The notes beneath the pieces are model-generated. The model searched no databases and was not told where the DNA came from. It saw only the letters and a list, made by a program, of their open reading frames with translations. Both the position numbers and the translations under genes were made by a program. From Bactericera cockerelli (Eukaryota > Arthropoda > Insecta > Hemiptera > Triozidae), in NCBI GenBank assembly GCA_024516035.1, contig CM044966.1, positions 21,735,185 to 21,799,184 of the forward strand: DNA of 64,000 nucleotides, read 5' to 3'. Below, one piece after another: positions 40,217-51,084 of this stretch. The first letter of the stretch is position 1. Each line of letters opens with the position of its first letter.

Positions 40217-41624
40217 GCGTGTAGGGAAGGAAACACAAAGAACACAAGTGAACCAGATATTATCTAGAATTCTAGATGATTGTTATCATCAGGAATACAT
40301 GCCGAGTATTGCTTCTTGCAGCAGAGGACATGAAAAGTTTTCCTTACAAGAAGTTCTGTCTTGAGTGGACTAGTCTTGTTCAATCTGGAAAAAAAATAAT
40401 AGTCTAATTTAGGAGATGTATGCATTTATTATACCTGATTTTTTCCGATTACTAATATTAAAAAATTTTCGGAAGTAAAATATACACAACAAGATTCAAA
40501 ATTATATGTGCTATGATTGATTGAAACTCTGACTTGAGGGAGGGTCTCTGCTATCTGTAATTTGATCTTATTCTTTTTGTCGGCCACTATAGTTAAAATA
40601 TTCATATGTGGTCAACATACTCAGTTACTCAGATTCTATCTACAATCTTTTGAGATTCAATTTTTCTAAGGCAAATGAGAACTATTCAAAAGTTAGAACA
40701 TCCATTCATCCAAAAATAACTGAATCCCTGACTAGGTTGAGAAACAGTCAGGGATTCTTATTATGGCTGTTTATTCTGTTCCCTTTAAATATGGATAGTA
40801 AAATTTGATTAAGTATAGCTTCAACTTCATCAACTACCTTTGCCTGGTGTCCTGTCTTACTGACAGGCAATCGTTTATTGAGGAGAGTGTTGGGTGTCCA
40901 CATTCACTACATAACTGGATACTAGACCAAAGGCAGAATTAATAGACATTTTGGTAATGCCAGTGTGGCGTTAAGTCTTGGTCGTCATGGATTGCGTACT
41001 GTGTAAGATAGGGAAAACCAACGATTCGAAATGACGAGTTGTAAATTTGTTTATTAATTTGGCACAGTCAAAAAGACCTCACTTTAATTTTGGCTTTAGA
41101 CTTGATACTTCATGTGGAAAATCAAATCCGGATAACTTACCGCGCCGTCGACGTTATGAGACCAATAAATATTTTAAATAGTTGCGCCATTAATCAAAGG
41201 TGTATTTTTCTTTTTGATAGAAAAAATTCCATTTTATTCCATAATTATACTTCCCCACTTTTCGTGAAAGAAACATGCTTTTCGGTAGACGATAAACTTT
41301 TAAAGATAAACAATGGACTTGAGCTATAAAAGAACTGGAAGCAAGAATGTTCTTCTTCCAGTTTGATTAGCAAATATTTTTCATCTTCCAAAAGAATAAT
41401 GACTTGCTTCCAGTTTGTTCATTTTATTCCAGTTGCATTCACTTTGGTTAGAAAGAAAAATACGGCTCCATAGTCGAACACTCACAAGTCGTATTTTTCT
41501 TTCAAGCCAAAGTGGATTCAAATGGACGAACAGGAAGAAAGTCGAACAAATCGATCGCCTGTTCATTTAATTATTTGATTTGATTGATATAGTTGGTTAG
41601 TAGAAAGATATAAATATACACCTA
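40217..41624. other. Duplicon 3 spacer, no gene seen
   Basis: Counterpart of 14081-16124, with a private deletion near 40615 (TCAGTTACTCAGATTCTATC). Shares ATAATTATACTTCCCCAC with duplicon 4, where 1 and 2 differ. Confidence 0.5.
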
Positions 41625-41815
41625 CCATCCCTTACTTCAAGGAAAAATATGGAATATCCAACTGGGAAGTTCATGGTCTCTGGTTTGGTGTACGAGTTAG
41701 TGCTTCATCTTCTCTTGTTAATTTATTCAAGAAACACAACATAAAGAAAGCAGATCCAAGAATTATGCATAACAATTCTCAGGGATACACTCAACATTAT
41801 CCATCGCCATATGTA
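41625..41815 (+). mobile_element. LINE-A C-terminal relic, truncated by a later insertion
   Basis: Same as 16125-16334 but broken after CATATGTACT. Its 3' UTR resumes at 49084 (AGCTGTCCCCAAAGATGC). Confidence 0.65.
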
Positions 41816-41969
41816 CTGAAGAAGGCCACCATCATAGACCCCACCATAAGATTTGAAATGAATCCGAACCAACCTGATGAAGTTAATGAGGAGAAGAGAA
41901 ATATATATGTTCCTACAGTTCCATATTACAAAGAAAAATATGATTTGATAGATATTGATGTTAGAGGAC

Positions 41970-42336
41970 TGTATAATTCTTGTGAATGTCTGAGTTGCCG
42001 CTCCTGTCTCCTATTTCCTCTCCTGATCATTTCGTGCTTGAGTTGAGAGTGGAGGGAAGTATTTTTTAAACCCTAACACAAGTTAAAAGTCCCACACCAA
42101 GAAATCTGTGCCAGGCCAGCTGGCATCACTGCGCAATTTGGAGATCAGCTGTTTTGGAAACAAGTTGGGAGACGGCCTTGAACAACCAACCAACTCTAAC
42201 CTCTCCACCACGCTTTCACTTTTCACTTCATCACATTTTTCATCAACTGGGTAAGCAGCACAATTTTCCTTTCTCTATGTCTTTGTTGATTTAACCCCAA
42301 GTTTTCTAAACCCCCTAAAAGGGCTACAATCCTACA
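41970..42336 (+). repeat. BEL/Pao 5' LTR (367 bp)
   Basis: Starts TGTATAATTC, ends AATCCTACA. Identical by eye to 48368-48734. Confidence 0.95.
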
Positions 42337-42339
42337 TTT

Positions 42340-42357
42340 TGGTCCTTCCACGCGGCC
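42340..42357 (+). promoter_or_regulatory. BEL/Pao primer-binding site
   Basis: TGGTCCTTCCACGCGG starts 4 nt after the LTR. TGG pairs with a tRNA CCA end; the tRNA was not identified. Confidence 0.6.
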
Positions 42358-42585
42358 GTATGTCTGTTTTTAGGGGGTTCCCTTTTTTGGGAAATGTGCC
42401 AAGTTGAATTCTGCCTGAGTTTGAAGTCTGCCCTCATGGTTGAAGTTTGAAGTCTGCCTAAGTTTGAAGCATGGGGTATCATGCTAAAGTGATGAGTCAA
42501 ATGTAATCCTTCTGTGATATAAGTGTTTTTTTTTGTGTTTGTTTTACCCATAAATTCAGTGTTGTTTGTGTTCAGTTAATTTTAA

Positions 42586-42700
42586 AGTCATAGGGGTTCC
42601 CTTGGTAATTTTTTTTTGTATTGGTTAAGTCATAGGGGTTCCCTTGGTAAATTTTTTTTGTATTGGTTAAGTCATAGGGGTTCCCTTGGTTAGATTTTTT
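42586..42700 (+). repeat. Triple repeat in the BEL/Pao leader
   Basis: AAGTCATAGGGGTTCCCTTG plus a T-rich stretch occurs three times at about 40-bp spacing, between the primer-binding site and the ATG. Confidence 0.85.
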
Positions 42701-42788
42701 TTGATTTTCACGTGGCTCATAAAGCACATATTTTTTTTGTTGTTGTCAACCAAGTAAGTGCATTTTTCCTTTAATATTTACATCTAAC

Positions 42789-45506
42789 ATGGCAGGTGAC
42801 CAGGACAGGAATCTGGTAGAGGTGGTGGTAGAGAGACGGAAACGTTTAATTACTAGGGTTCAGGAATTCCATGGACTCATTCCAAAAGTGGAAAATGACC
42901 CATTGCTTTTGGTCCGTATGCGAGCCTCCATGCCTTATCTGGAATCAACTTTCAAGGAGTTTCAATCAGTGCAGGATACTATTTGTGAATATAATGTTCT
43001 TCATCCTACTACAGAGGAAAGAATTGCCATTCATTCTGTTTCAAAACAGTTTGAAGCTATGTATTTTGATGTCTTGGGGGTCATTACAGGGACCTCAGAG
43101 GTCAAGCCTATGGTGGTTGCAACCAACGATGGTAGGATGAAGCCAAAGTTGCCTCAAGTGAATATTCAATGTTTTATGGGGGATTATGAATCTTTTCCTG
43201 CTTTTAAGTCACTTTTTGATGCTTTGATCCATAGTAACACAGGTTTAGAACCTATTGAAAAGTACACATATTTGGTTTCCTTGTTGAAGGGGTCAGCCCT
43301 GTCTAGTGTTCAAAGCATTGCCTTTGTGGCTGAAAACTATCAAGTTGCCTATAATTCACTTGTCAAGCGTTTTAGTAATCCTCGGGTTGTAGCCCATCAG
43401 TGTTGTAATAAATTATTTGCCTTTAAGCCATTAACCAGTGAGGTTCAGTTACAGAAGTGGCTGGATCAATTCAACACAAATGTTGAAGCATTGGAAAATA
43501 CTTCCCTACAGGATAAGGGTGATTTTTTACTGTTGTACATGGGCCTTAATGCATTAGACCCTCTAACTAGACAGGCTTTTGAGCATGAGAAAATCTCATT
43601 AAATTCCATACCCACCTATTCTGATCTCCGGACCTATGTTCAGGCACGGGTTTCAGTGGCGGAGCTCATGGGTGCCTCGTCTGGGTCTAGTGTTAAAAAA
43701 CCATTTATGAAGCCAGAGGTGAGAGGGTCGTATGTTACCCAAGTAGATGTTGCAGGTATTTCCACAGATGTGTTGCCGTCCAATGTTGCCAGACCCTATA
43801 AAGGGTTTTCAAGTAGTTTCAAGGGTGATGTTCACCATGTAGCCAAACCCTCTAATGGGTCATTTAATGTTGCCAAACCCTATAATGGGTCATTTAATGT
43901 TGCCAAACCCTATAATGGGTCATCCAGTGTTGCCAAACCTGACTTTAGGTCAAACCAGTCCCGTTCTGCCAGTGGTGTTTCCTGCCCTCATTGTTCCAAG
44001 GCTCACCGCCTAATTGAGTGTAATTTATTTGCCGCCATGTCTGTTCAAGAGCGTTTTGACACAGTGAGGACCCATCATTTGTGTTTTGCCTGCCTCGGGC
44101 CTCACTCAAGGTCATCATGCTCAACCAAGTTCAGTTGCCGTCATTGTGGATCTCGTGCTCACCATTCCTTGTTGCACAGAGATATGCCTGCTAATGAGAT
44201 TTCTCCCAGTGGGGGTGTTTCTCAACCAGTTGTTTCAAATCCAATTTATACTGTTTCGGATCAACCTAATGAAGCTGAGGTTAATCTTGCCCTCTCGTGT
44301 AGAGACGTTTCTGGCTCAGGAGTCCTCCCTAGTCGTCAGGTGTTGTTGGGTACAGCATTGGTGTCCATATTGGACAGCTTTGGAATCCAGCACCCAGTTA
44401 GAGTGTTGATAGATCCTGGTAGCATGATTAGCATTGTGTCTGCCCATTTAGTAAATATTTTGAATTTGCCTATCCAGACAAGTAATGTCTGTGTTTCCGG
44501 TGTGGGTGAATCTGAACCCATGCGTGTGAAAGGTCAGGTTTCCTGCACTCTGTCTTCTCGTCTAGATGGCAGATCCCTTCCTATTGATGCTGTCATATTA
44601 CCATCAATATCAGGTCATGTTCCCTCTGTTGCTGTCCCTAAACATGTTTTGTCAAGTTTGGCGGGATATGCTTTGGCAGACCCAACCTTTTGCCATCCAT
44701 CTAGAGTGGATATTTTATTGGGTGCTGAATATTATGCCAGCATTTTGGACTTACAAAAGTCGGTAGTGTCTGGTGAACCTTCCCTTATTCCTACTATGTT
44801 TGGTTATCTTGTTATGGGAGTGGTAAACTCTAATACCCCCCTTGTATCTCAGTCCTTTCATGTGACTACTGTGGACACAGCACTGCATGATCAACTGAGA
44901 AAGTTTTGGGAAAGGGAAGAGGTTCAAGTTAAAATTCCAGCCCATCCAGATGAGGTCCGATGTGAAGAGCACTTTGTGAACACACATTACAGGGACCCTG
45001 ATGGAACTTATGTTGTTCGTTTGCCTTTTCGTGCTGACCGCCCACCTGATTTAGGAAATAATTTGAATCATGCCAAGTCTCGGTTGTTAAAACTGGAGCG
45101 TTCCCTGGAATATAAACCAGAATTTAAATCTCTTTATCATGAAAATTTAAAGGATTATGTTGATCAGGGACATATGATCCCAGCCACAAAGCCATCCACT
45201 TATGTTCTGATTCATCATGGTGTTATGAAGGCCTCTAGTTCTACGACCAAGGTGCGGGTTGTTTTCAGCCCGGCTGAGCGTGCAAGTCCCCACCATCCAT
45301 CTTTGAACGAAACCTTGCTAGTTGGTCCAAAACTCCAGTCAGACATAAATGACCTGATTTTGAATTTCCGTTTAAATAAAATTGCCATTACGGCTGATAT
45401 TCGTCAAATGTACCGTGCCATCAAGGTAGACCCTAGGGACAGCCCGTTTCAACAGATTTTATGGCGTGAGGATCCATCTCAGCCTATTCAGCAGTATGAG
45501 ATATAG
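42789..45506 (+). CDS. BEL/Pao Gag-Pol, 5' part: Gag, protease, RT start (905 aa)
   Basis: Gag (~1-400) has a repeat VAKPYNGSFN, about four imperfect copies at ~355-385. Cys-His motifs follow (CPHCSKAHRLIEC, CSTKFSCRHCGSRAHH). The aspartic protease motif is LIDPGSMIS (~542). RT begins ~770, with motif A AITADIRQMYRAI at ~866. The frame ends at a TAG (45504-45506) within RT, just before the conserved FGVASAPF block; 45507 onward continues in the same frame. Product ends before the catalytic YIDD. ATG at 42789 is the first in frame. Confidence 0.9.
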   Translation: MAGDQDRNLVEVVVERRKRLITRVQEFHGLIPKVENDPLLLVRMRASMPYLESTFKEFQSVQDTICEYNVLHPTTEERIAIHSVSKQFEAMYFDVLGVITGTSEVKPMVVATNDGRMKPKLPQVNIQCFMGDYESFPAFKSLFDALIHSNTGLEPIEKYTYLVSLLKGSALSSVQSIAFVAENYQVAYNSLVKRFSNPRVVAHQCCNKLFAFKPLTSEVQLQKWLDQFNTNVEALENTSLQDKGDFLLLYMGLNALDPLTRQAFEHEKISLNSIPTYSDLRTYVQARVSVAELMGASSGSSVKKPFMKPEVRGSYVTQVDVAGISTDVLPSNVARPYKGFSSSFKGDVHHVAKPSNGSFNVAKPYNGSFNVAKPYNGSSSVAKPDFRSNQSRSASGVSCPHCSKAHRLIECNLFAAMSVQERFDTVRTHHLCFACLGPHSRSSCSTKFSCRHCGSRAHHSLLHRDMPANEISPSGGVSQPVVSNPIYTVSDQPNEAEVNLALSCRDVSGSGVLPSRQVLLGTALVSILDSFGIQHPVRVLIDPGSMISIVSAHLVNILNLPIQTSNVCVSGVGESEPMRVKGQVSCTLSSRLDGRSLPIDAVILPSISGHVPSVAVPKHVLSSLAGYALADPTFCHPSRVDILLGAEYYASILDLQKSVVSGEPSLIPTMFGYLVMGVVNSNTPLVSQSFHVTTVDTALHDQLRKFWEREEVQVKIPAHPDEVRCEEHFVNTHYRDPDGTYVVRLPFRADRPPDLGNNLNHAKSRLLKLERSLEYKPEFKSLYHENLKDYVDQGHMIPATKPSTYVLIHHGVMKASSSTTKVRVVFSPAERASPHHPSLNETLLVGPKLQSDINDLILNFRLNKIAITADIRQMYRAIKVDPRDSPFQQILWREDPSQPIQQYEI

Positions 45507-48179
45507 CGTGTGTGTTTTGGTGTCGCTTCTGCGCCATTTCAGGCCCAGCGAGTAATCAAGCAACTAGTTGTTGATGAGGGGGCGAGGTTCCCTTTGGCTG
45601 CCCGTGCACTAAGTAGTGAGGTGTACATTGACGATCTGGTCTCTGGGGCATCTTCTGTTGAAGAGGCACTCAGGATGCGGGATGAACTAGTGTCCCTCCT
45701 TGCTGCTGGCAAGTTTGAACTGAGGAAGTGGTCCAGTTCGCATCCTGGGGTCTTGGGAGATTTTCCAGAGGACATGTTGGAGAGGCCACACTCTTTATTT
45801 GATGATGTTGATGCCATTAAGATATTGGGTTTACAGTGGGACCCTTGCCAGGATATGTTTTGTTACAAGGTAGAACAACATTGCAATTGCCAAACCAAAC
45901 GTCAAATATTGTCAAAAATTGCCAAAATCTATGATACCTCGGGTTTTTTATGCCCCGTCACCTGTTGGATGAAAGTTTTTCTCCAGGTAATTTGGCTGAG
46001 AGGGCTAGCTTGGGATGAGGTTTTGCCTGGTGACCTTTTGACTGAGTGGAAGAGGTTTGCTTCTGAGCTCCCTCTGCTTGAGTCAATTCGTATTCCCAGA
46101 CTTATTCTGGATACATTTATTTTTCCTCCGGAATTGGTGGCATTTGCAGATGCTTCTCTTTCCGCTATGGGGTGTCTAGTTTATCTGCGCGTTGTCTGCA
46201 CAGATGGGCGGGTCCTCATTAATTTAATTAGGGCCAAAAGTCGAGTGGCCCCTGTGAAGCCGGTAACGGTCCCAAGACTAGAGCTGGGCGCAGCTGTGAT
46301 GTTGGCTGAAGTCCTTGAATCTCTGAAGCCTTTAATTACCCGTCTCAATATTTCAAACAAGTATCTTTTTTCTGACTCTATGGTTGTCCTCTCCTGGTTG
46401 CACACCCCGCCCCACTTGCTCAAGATGTTTGTTGCCAATCGGGTGGTGCGCATTCTGGAATTAACTGATCCGTCTCAGTGGAGACATATTCAAACTGAGT
46501 TGAACCCAGCTGACCTGGCCAGTCGAGGATGTTTTCCTAGTGTTATTGTTGATCATGATTTGTGGTGGAATGGTCCACCTTTCCTAAAGCAGGAAATTTC
46601 CTTTTGGCCAATGAGTACTTTCACACCCGTTGAGGGCCTTCCTGAGCTGAAGTCAGCTGAGGTTACCACATTGGTTACAAAGGTTGTGCGGGAGTCTGAG
46701 GACTTTAGTTTTATTAAAAGGTTCTCTACCTTGTTTAGGGCCAAGCGCGTGACAGCCTGGATTCTTCGATGGCGTCACCGATGTTCGGGCAGTGCCCTTT
46801 CCAAACCTGTGGGCCCTTTGACCACCGATGAGTTAGTACAAGCCGAGCTGACCCTAGTGAGGATTACCCAGTCAGGACATTTCTCTAAAGAGATTGAGGC
46901 CGTTCAGTCTGGGCGTCAGTTGCCTGATTCACTGGCTCGGCTGTCCCCGTTCCTTGATGGGGGTGTTCTCAGGGTGGGGGGTAGAATAGACAAGGCACCA
47001 TTGCCTTTTCATTCCCGTCATCCTGTACTTCTTCCAAACAATTGTCATATGGCCATATTGCTGGTCAGACATTTTCATATTTATTCATTGCATGGGGGCC
47101 CGCAAATTGTCCAAACTCTCATCCTGCGTCAATACTTTATTATTGGCCTGCGCAACCTTGTTCGAAAAATAATTTTTAAATGTTTGCCATGTTTCCGTCT
47201 GTCTTCCAAGCCTCCTCAGCCTCAGATGGCGGAGCTACCCTTATCACGGTTCCACCAGTGCCGACCCTTTGTCAATACAGGGGTGGATCTAGCTGGTCCG
47301 TTCTTAATAAAGGATGGGTATCGTAGGAATGCTCCATCACTGAAGGCTTATTTTGCCGTTTTTGTATGTTTTTCTGTAAAAGCAGTTCACCTTGAGTTGC
47401 TTACCTCGCTTTCCACAGCCTGCTTTCTTGGTGCATTGGACCGGTTTATTGCCAGGCGTTCTGTTCCGTCCATGATATTTTCGGACCAAGGTACCAATTT
47501 CAAGGGTGCAGCCAATGTCATCGAGGACACTTGTCGTTTCTTACAGGAGAATGAATACTCCATTGTTGACCATTTAGGTAGCCGAGAAATCAAGTGGTCC
47601 TTTAATGCCCCAGCCAACCCCTCAGCGGGCGGTCTGTGGGAAGCGAGTGTGAAGTCGGTCAAATCTCACTTGACTCGTGTGTTGACCAATCGACTTCTGC
47701 ATTATGAGGAGTTTTCGACCGTTTTAGTGAAAATTGAAGCCATTTTAAATTCTAGACCATTGGGTGTTCCATCTCCCACCGTGGATAATTTAGATGTACT
47801 TACCCCTGGTCATTTTCTTGTTGGACAGCCTCTTTTGTCACGTCCTGAGCGCAACTTAACTTTGTCACCATCAAATTTTGTTGCTCGCTGGACTCTAGTA
47901 TCACAGATCTGCCAACACTTTTGGAAGCGTTGGTCAGACGAATACTTGCATACTCTGCTTCAAAGACAGAAGTGGTATCACCAATCTGACAATGTCAAAG
48001 TTGGTGATGTTGTTTTAGTTTTGTCAGAAAATATGGCGCCTTTGCAATGTCCCATTGCTCGTATCACCAAGATACATCCTCACCAAGATGGTGTTGTACG
48101 TGTTGTTGAAATTACAACGTCTGCACGCAGACTTCTCAGACCCGTTCGAAAGCTTCTCCTTTTGCCCACCTTAACTTAG
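45507..48179 (+). CDS. BEL/Pao Pol, 3' part: RT, RNase H, integrase (890 codons)
   Basis: In frame with 42789-45506 and separated only by the stop. Contains FGVASAPF and the RT catalytic VYIDDLVSGA (YIDD at 45624-45635), RNase H-like FADASLSAMG, the DAKSRVAPVK-type conserved BEL region, an integrase zinc region (HFHIYSLHGG..CLPC), and D, D, E in TGVDLAGP, FSDQGTNF and LWEASVK; second D to E is 51 residues, the long spacing usual in BEL integrases. A C-terminal integrase extension (WTLVSQICQHFWKRWSDEYL) is typical of BEL. There is no natural start codon; expression would need readthrough or a parent copy. Confidence 0.9.
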   Translation, partial: RVCFGVASAPFQAQRVIKQLVVDEGARFPLAARALSSEVYIDDLVSGASSVEEALRMRDELVSLLAAGKFELRKWSSSHPGVLGDFPEDMLERPHSLFDDVDAIKILGLQWDPCQDMFCYKVEQHCNCQTKRQILSKIAKIYDTSGFLCPVTCWMKVFLQVIWLRGLAWDEVLPGDLLTEWKRFASELPLLESIRIPRLILDTFIFPPELVAFADASLSAMGCLVYLRVVCTDGRVLINLIRAKSRVAPVKPVTVPRLELGAAVMLAEVLESLKPLITRLNISNKYLFSDSMVVLSWLHTPPHLLKMFVANRVVRILELTDPSQWRHIQTELNPADLASRGCFPSVIVDHDLWWNGPPFLKQEISFWPMSTFTPVEGLPELKSAEVTTLVTKVVRESEDFSFIKRFSTLFRAKRVTAWILRWRHRCSGSALSKPVGPLTTDELVQAELTLVRITQSGHFSKEIEAVQSGRQLPDSLARLSPFLDGGVLRVGGRIDKAPLPFHSRHPVLLPNNCHMAILLVRHFHIYSLHGGPQIVQTLILRQYFIIGLRNLVRKIIFKCLPCFRLSSKPPQPQMAELPLSRFHQCRPFVNTGVDLAGPFLIKDGYRRNAPSLKAYFAVFVCFSVKAVHLELLTSLSTACFLGALDRFIARRSVPSMIFSDQGTNFKGAANVIEDTCRFLQENEYSIVDHLGSREIKWSFNAPANPSAGGLWEASVKSVKSHLTRVLTNRLLHYEEFSTVLVKIEAILNSRPLGVPSPTVDNLDVLTPGHFLVGQPLLSRPERNLTLSPSNFVARWTLVSQICQHFWKRWSDEYLHTLLQRQKWYHQSDNVKVGDVVLVLSENMAPLQCPIARITKIHPHQDGVVRVVEITTSARRLLRPVRKLLLLPTLT

Positions 48180-48349
48180 GTTAGTTATCCATTCTAGTCA
48201 ATTTGTTGTTTTCATTTTTCATGTATATTTGATGTATTATGTTGAGTCTTGTCCTGGTCCAACATTAATTTTTTCCGATACAGTCCACTTTTTTCCGATA
48301 CAGTCCACTACTTGGTTGATAGGTCCCTTCTCCCAGTTGAAAAATGGCC

Positions 48350-48367
48350 ATTTTGGTGGGGGGAAAA
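48350..48367 (+). promoter_or_regulatory. BEL/Pao polypurine tract
   Basis: GGTGGGGGGAAAA immediately before the 3' LTR. Confidence 0.75.
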
Positions 48368-48734
48368 TGTATAATTCTTGTGAATGTCTGAGTTGCCGCT
48401 CCTGTCTCCTATTTCCTCTCCTGATCATTTCGTGCTTGAGTTGAGAGTGGAGGGAAGTATTTTTTAAACCCTAACACAAGTTAAAAGTCCCACACCAAGA
48501 AATCTGTGCCAGGCCAGCTGGCATCACTGCGCAATTTGGAGATCAGCTGTTTTGGAAACAAGTTGGGAGACGGCCTTGAACAACCAACCAACTCTAACCT
48601 CTCCACCACGCTTTCACTTTTCACTTCATCACATTTTTCATCAACTGGGTAAGCAGCACAATTTTCCTTTCTCTATGTCTTTGTTGATTTAACCCCAAGT
48701 TTTCTAAACCCCCTAAAAGGGCTACAATCCTACA
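48368..48734 (+). repeat. BEL/Pao 3' LTR (367 bp)
   Basis: Identical by eye to the 5' LTR; followed by the AGGAC target duplication. Confidence 0.95.
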
Positions 48735-49083
48735 AGGACTATTGATAGGAGCAAGGGGAACCATTACATCTCAAGTTAAAAATTTCTCTACTGAATTTAA
48801 CATCCCTGAATCATGCCTCAAAAATATATCTCAATCAGTCATACGAGCCTCTATACAGATTCTTCGAAATCATATTTATGGCATCTAATATCATAACTAC
48901 ATATACTTCTCCATATTCTGTTTATAAAAGCCAAATTATTGACATTATATAAGTTATTTCTCTTTTATCTCGGTTCTCATTTTCATCTTCATTGGTATTT
49001 CAACACAGACATATGGTACCCTTTGTCATCTTGGCCACCTGCTAGAGGGCAGGAAGGCGGCTTTCACAGCATTTCTCTCTCTC

Positions 49084-49828
49084 TAAGAGCTGTCCCCAAA
49101 GATGCTGCTGAAATAATTTCATCCTTAAAAATGTTCATTCTACCCTGAAATGTTTAAATAACTAATGACAAGAATGTTTGAATTGTATACTGTGTCAGTT
49201 GGCAACTCTTTGTTAAGAGCAGTTCAAAATAAAAATTTATTTATTTAATAAAAAAATACTCAGAAAATTTTCATTTATAACTTGCAGTTGACACAAAAAT
49301 GGTCACACAGACCGCTTCATACACCGAATTTTCTTCAAAACGCATTAGCGCCCAGATTCAAAATTTGAACGATGTGTTTCTCTCTTTCTGGTGCCGTTTT
49401 ACCTATAAGGCGTATCTCATTCGTTCCTTCACGCGTCTGAAAGAACTTAGAACTTATTGAAACACCAAAGTAAATGGTATTATATAATTAGTGATACCCT
49501 GACTTGCAATTGTAGAAGTACTCTAAATTCACGAAAGGGATAAATCGAATTTTCGAGAAAAAATTTAATTTATGATTTAATTTATGATGTTAATTTATGA
49601 AAAATATATTTTTTGATGCAACCAACTGCATTTGAAGGGAAAAATACATGACTACTTGACTATCCATACCAGAAATCAAAACTCACGTACTGGCTATCAT
49701 TTCTTTACAAACTTGTGGGAAAAAATGGGGTTTGGCCATAACTCTTTAACGAGGCAAAATGCCCAACTGCAAGCTTCGCATGTATGTTGGTCCACGGTGG
49801 GCTGAACCTACCCTCAAAAAATATGCAT
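49084..49828. other. Duplicon 3 spacer resumed
   Basis: LINE-A 3' UTR and following spacer as in 16335-16990. From about 49768 to 49828 the sequence (CCACGGTGGGCTGAACC) is not in the other duplicons. Confidence 0.5.
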
Positions 49829-50445
49829 ACAGGGTGATCGAAACCACCCAGCCACTATCTTTTTCTCAAGAACGGTTTGAGTTAGGATATTCAAACGAAA
49901 AATTGGTCCCCAATATGAAGTCTGGAGTTTTATGGGAAAATATTTTGAACCTCCGCCCACCGCCCCTAAGGGCGTTTTCAGCGGGGCACATGTCCGTTTC
50001 TCCGGAATTTAAATGGAATGCATATTTTTTTATTTTACTTTTAAAACATGCAAAGCAAGCTATAGTAACATTAGTAAAAAGAAAAAAATATTCCTTGGTT
50101 CTAGTCCCGAAAAAACACGGTTTTTAGAAGAAAATAGGCCCAGGTTGCGGAAGTCATTACGAGCACCCGGTAAATGTTGTAAAAAAAAAAACCAAAAATG
50201 TCAAAAAATACGTAAAGTTCTCTTCTTTAATTTGATGTACTTGCTTTTATTCTTTAAGAAAGTCATAGGTCCTTAAATTGGTCATAAACTTTTTTCACTT
50301 TCAAAAAATCAAATATCCAGAAATTTAAATTGGGCCCCCTTTTTTTTTCTTTAAAATAAAAGAAGAAAATTAGTAGCATACAATGCGAAGAAATTAACTT
50401 TCTGCGATTTTTTCCCTTAAAATGGCTGACGAATAACCTCTGAAA

Positions 50446-51084
50446 TGCGTTCATTTCCGTGCGCGTGAATCATCACACGAATCCATGCCTGAAGTTTGTA
50501 AGTACGGAACCCTCATTGGATGAGAGAAGTTGATGGCCAGCATGTATGGAGTCTGAATATTTGGTGCGGTGTCCTTAGCACTAGGATTATTGGACCGTAC
50601 TTCATCGAAAGAAAGCTGGCGGGAAAGAAGTATTTGAACTTAAAACCAACATTAAGGATACAATGTTGTTCCAACAAGACGAGGCCCCACCCATTTATAT
50701 CTGAGTTTGTGAGAACAACGTACTTGATCGAATATTCCCTCTGAGACAGATCGGTAGAGGAGGACCAACCACTAATCCCCCCCGCACCCCACCGTTATGA
50801 ATTTCTACCTGTGGGGAAAGGTGAAAAAATAAGCACACCGAACCAGGCCGACAGATGTGGAAAATATGAAGCTGCGCATCATTGAGATCTGCCGCAACAT
50901 CACACCTGAGGAGCTAGAGAGAGTTCATGCCACCTATCCTGGCAGACTCAGGAAATGTATTGCAGCTGCAGCAGAGGGTGGTGCTTTTGATCATCTATAG
51001 AGGTGAATTACCTACATCGTACATACAAACTTCAGGCACGGACTCGTGTGATGACTCACGCGCACGGAAATGAACGCATATCAG
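50446..51084 (+). mobile_element. DNA transposon remnant with about 60-bp TIRs
   Basis: The ends TGCGTTCATTTCCGTGCGCG and CGCGCACGGAAATGAACGCA are inverted repeats that extend through CATCACACGA and CTGAAGTTTGTA, about 60 bp with a few mismatches. The interior holds a decayed transposase. Any target duplication cannot be read because the flanks are themselves inverted copies. Confidence 0.8.
50530..50999 (+). pseudogene. Decayed DDE (Tc1/mariner-like) transposase C-terminal region
   Basis: Fragments in several frames align in order with an insect IS630/Tc1-type transposase: LNIWCGVLSTRIIGPYF and LAGKKYL; LFQQDEAPP (the catalytic-Asp block, with D retained); IGRGGP followed by a P-rich block; then LRIIEICRNITPEELERV and a final GGAFDHL then stop. 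At least three frame changes and the missing N-terminus rule out function. Confidence 0.7.

Larger units (their letters stand above)
41970..48734 (+). mobile_element. BEL/Pao LTR retrotransposon, near-complete, with 5-bp TSD
   Basis: Two 367-bp LTRs (TG..CA) with no difference that I could see. AGGAC is duplicated at 41965-41969 and 48735-48739. A TGG-starting primer-binding site follows the 5' LTR, and GGTGGGGGGAAAA precedes the 3' LTR. The gag-pol frame is complete apart from one stop codon at 45504-45506. Identical LTRs point to a recent insertion. Confidence 0.95.
41816..49083 (+). mobile_element. LINE-B fragment (R2/R4-type), split by BEL/Pao
   Basis: Left part 41816-41969 encodes TIIDPTIRFEMNPNQPDEV and a Tyr-rich stretch, the endonuclease core and its follow-on. 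The right part, 48735-48887, resumes in frame with GLLIGARGTITSQVKNF and ILRNHIYGI then stop, followed by a short 3' UTR to 49083. This is the region after the PD..D motif in R2/R4/Dong elements. It is more similar to the canonical GARGTI motif than LINE-A. Nothing upstream is present. It is absent from duplicons 1, 2 and 4. Confidence 0.75.

Noticed and set aside
42040..42046. LTR-encoded extension of the LINE-B frame (93-codon ORF at 41765-42046)
   Set aside because: It is LINE-A and LINE-B coding sequence running by chance into the BEL LTR.
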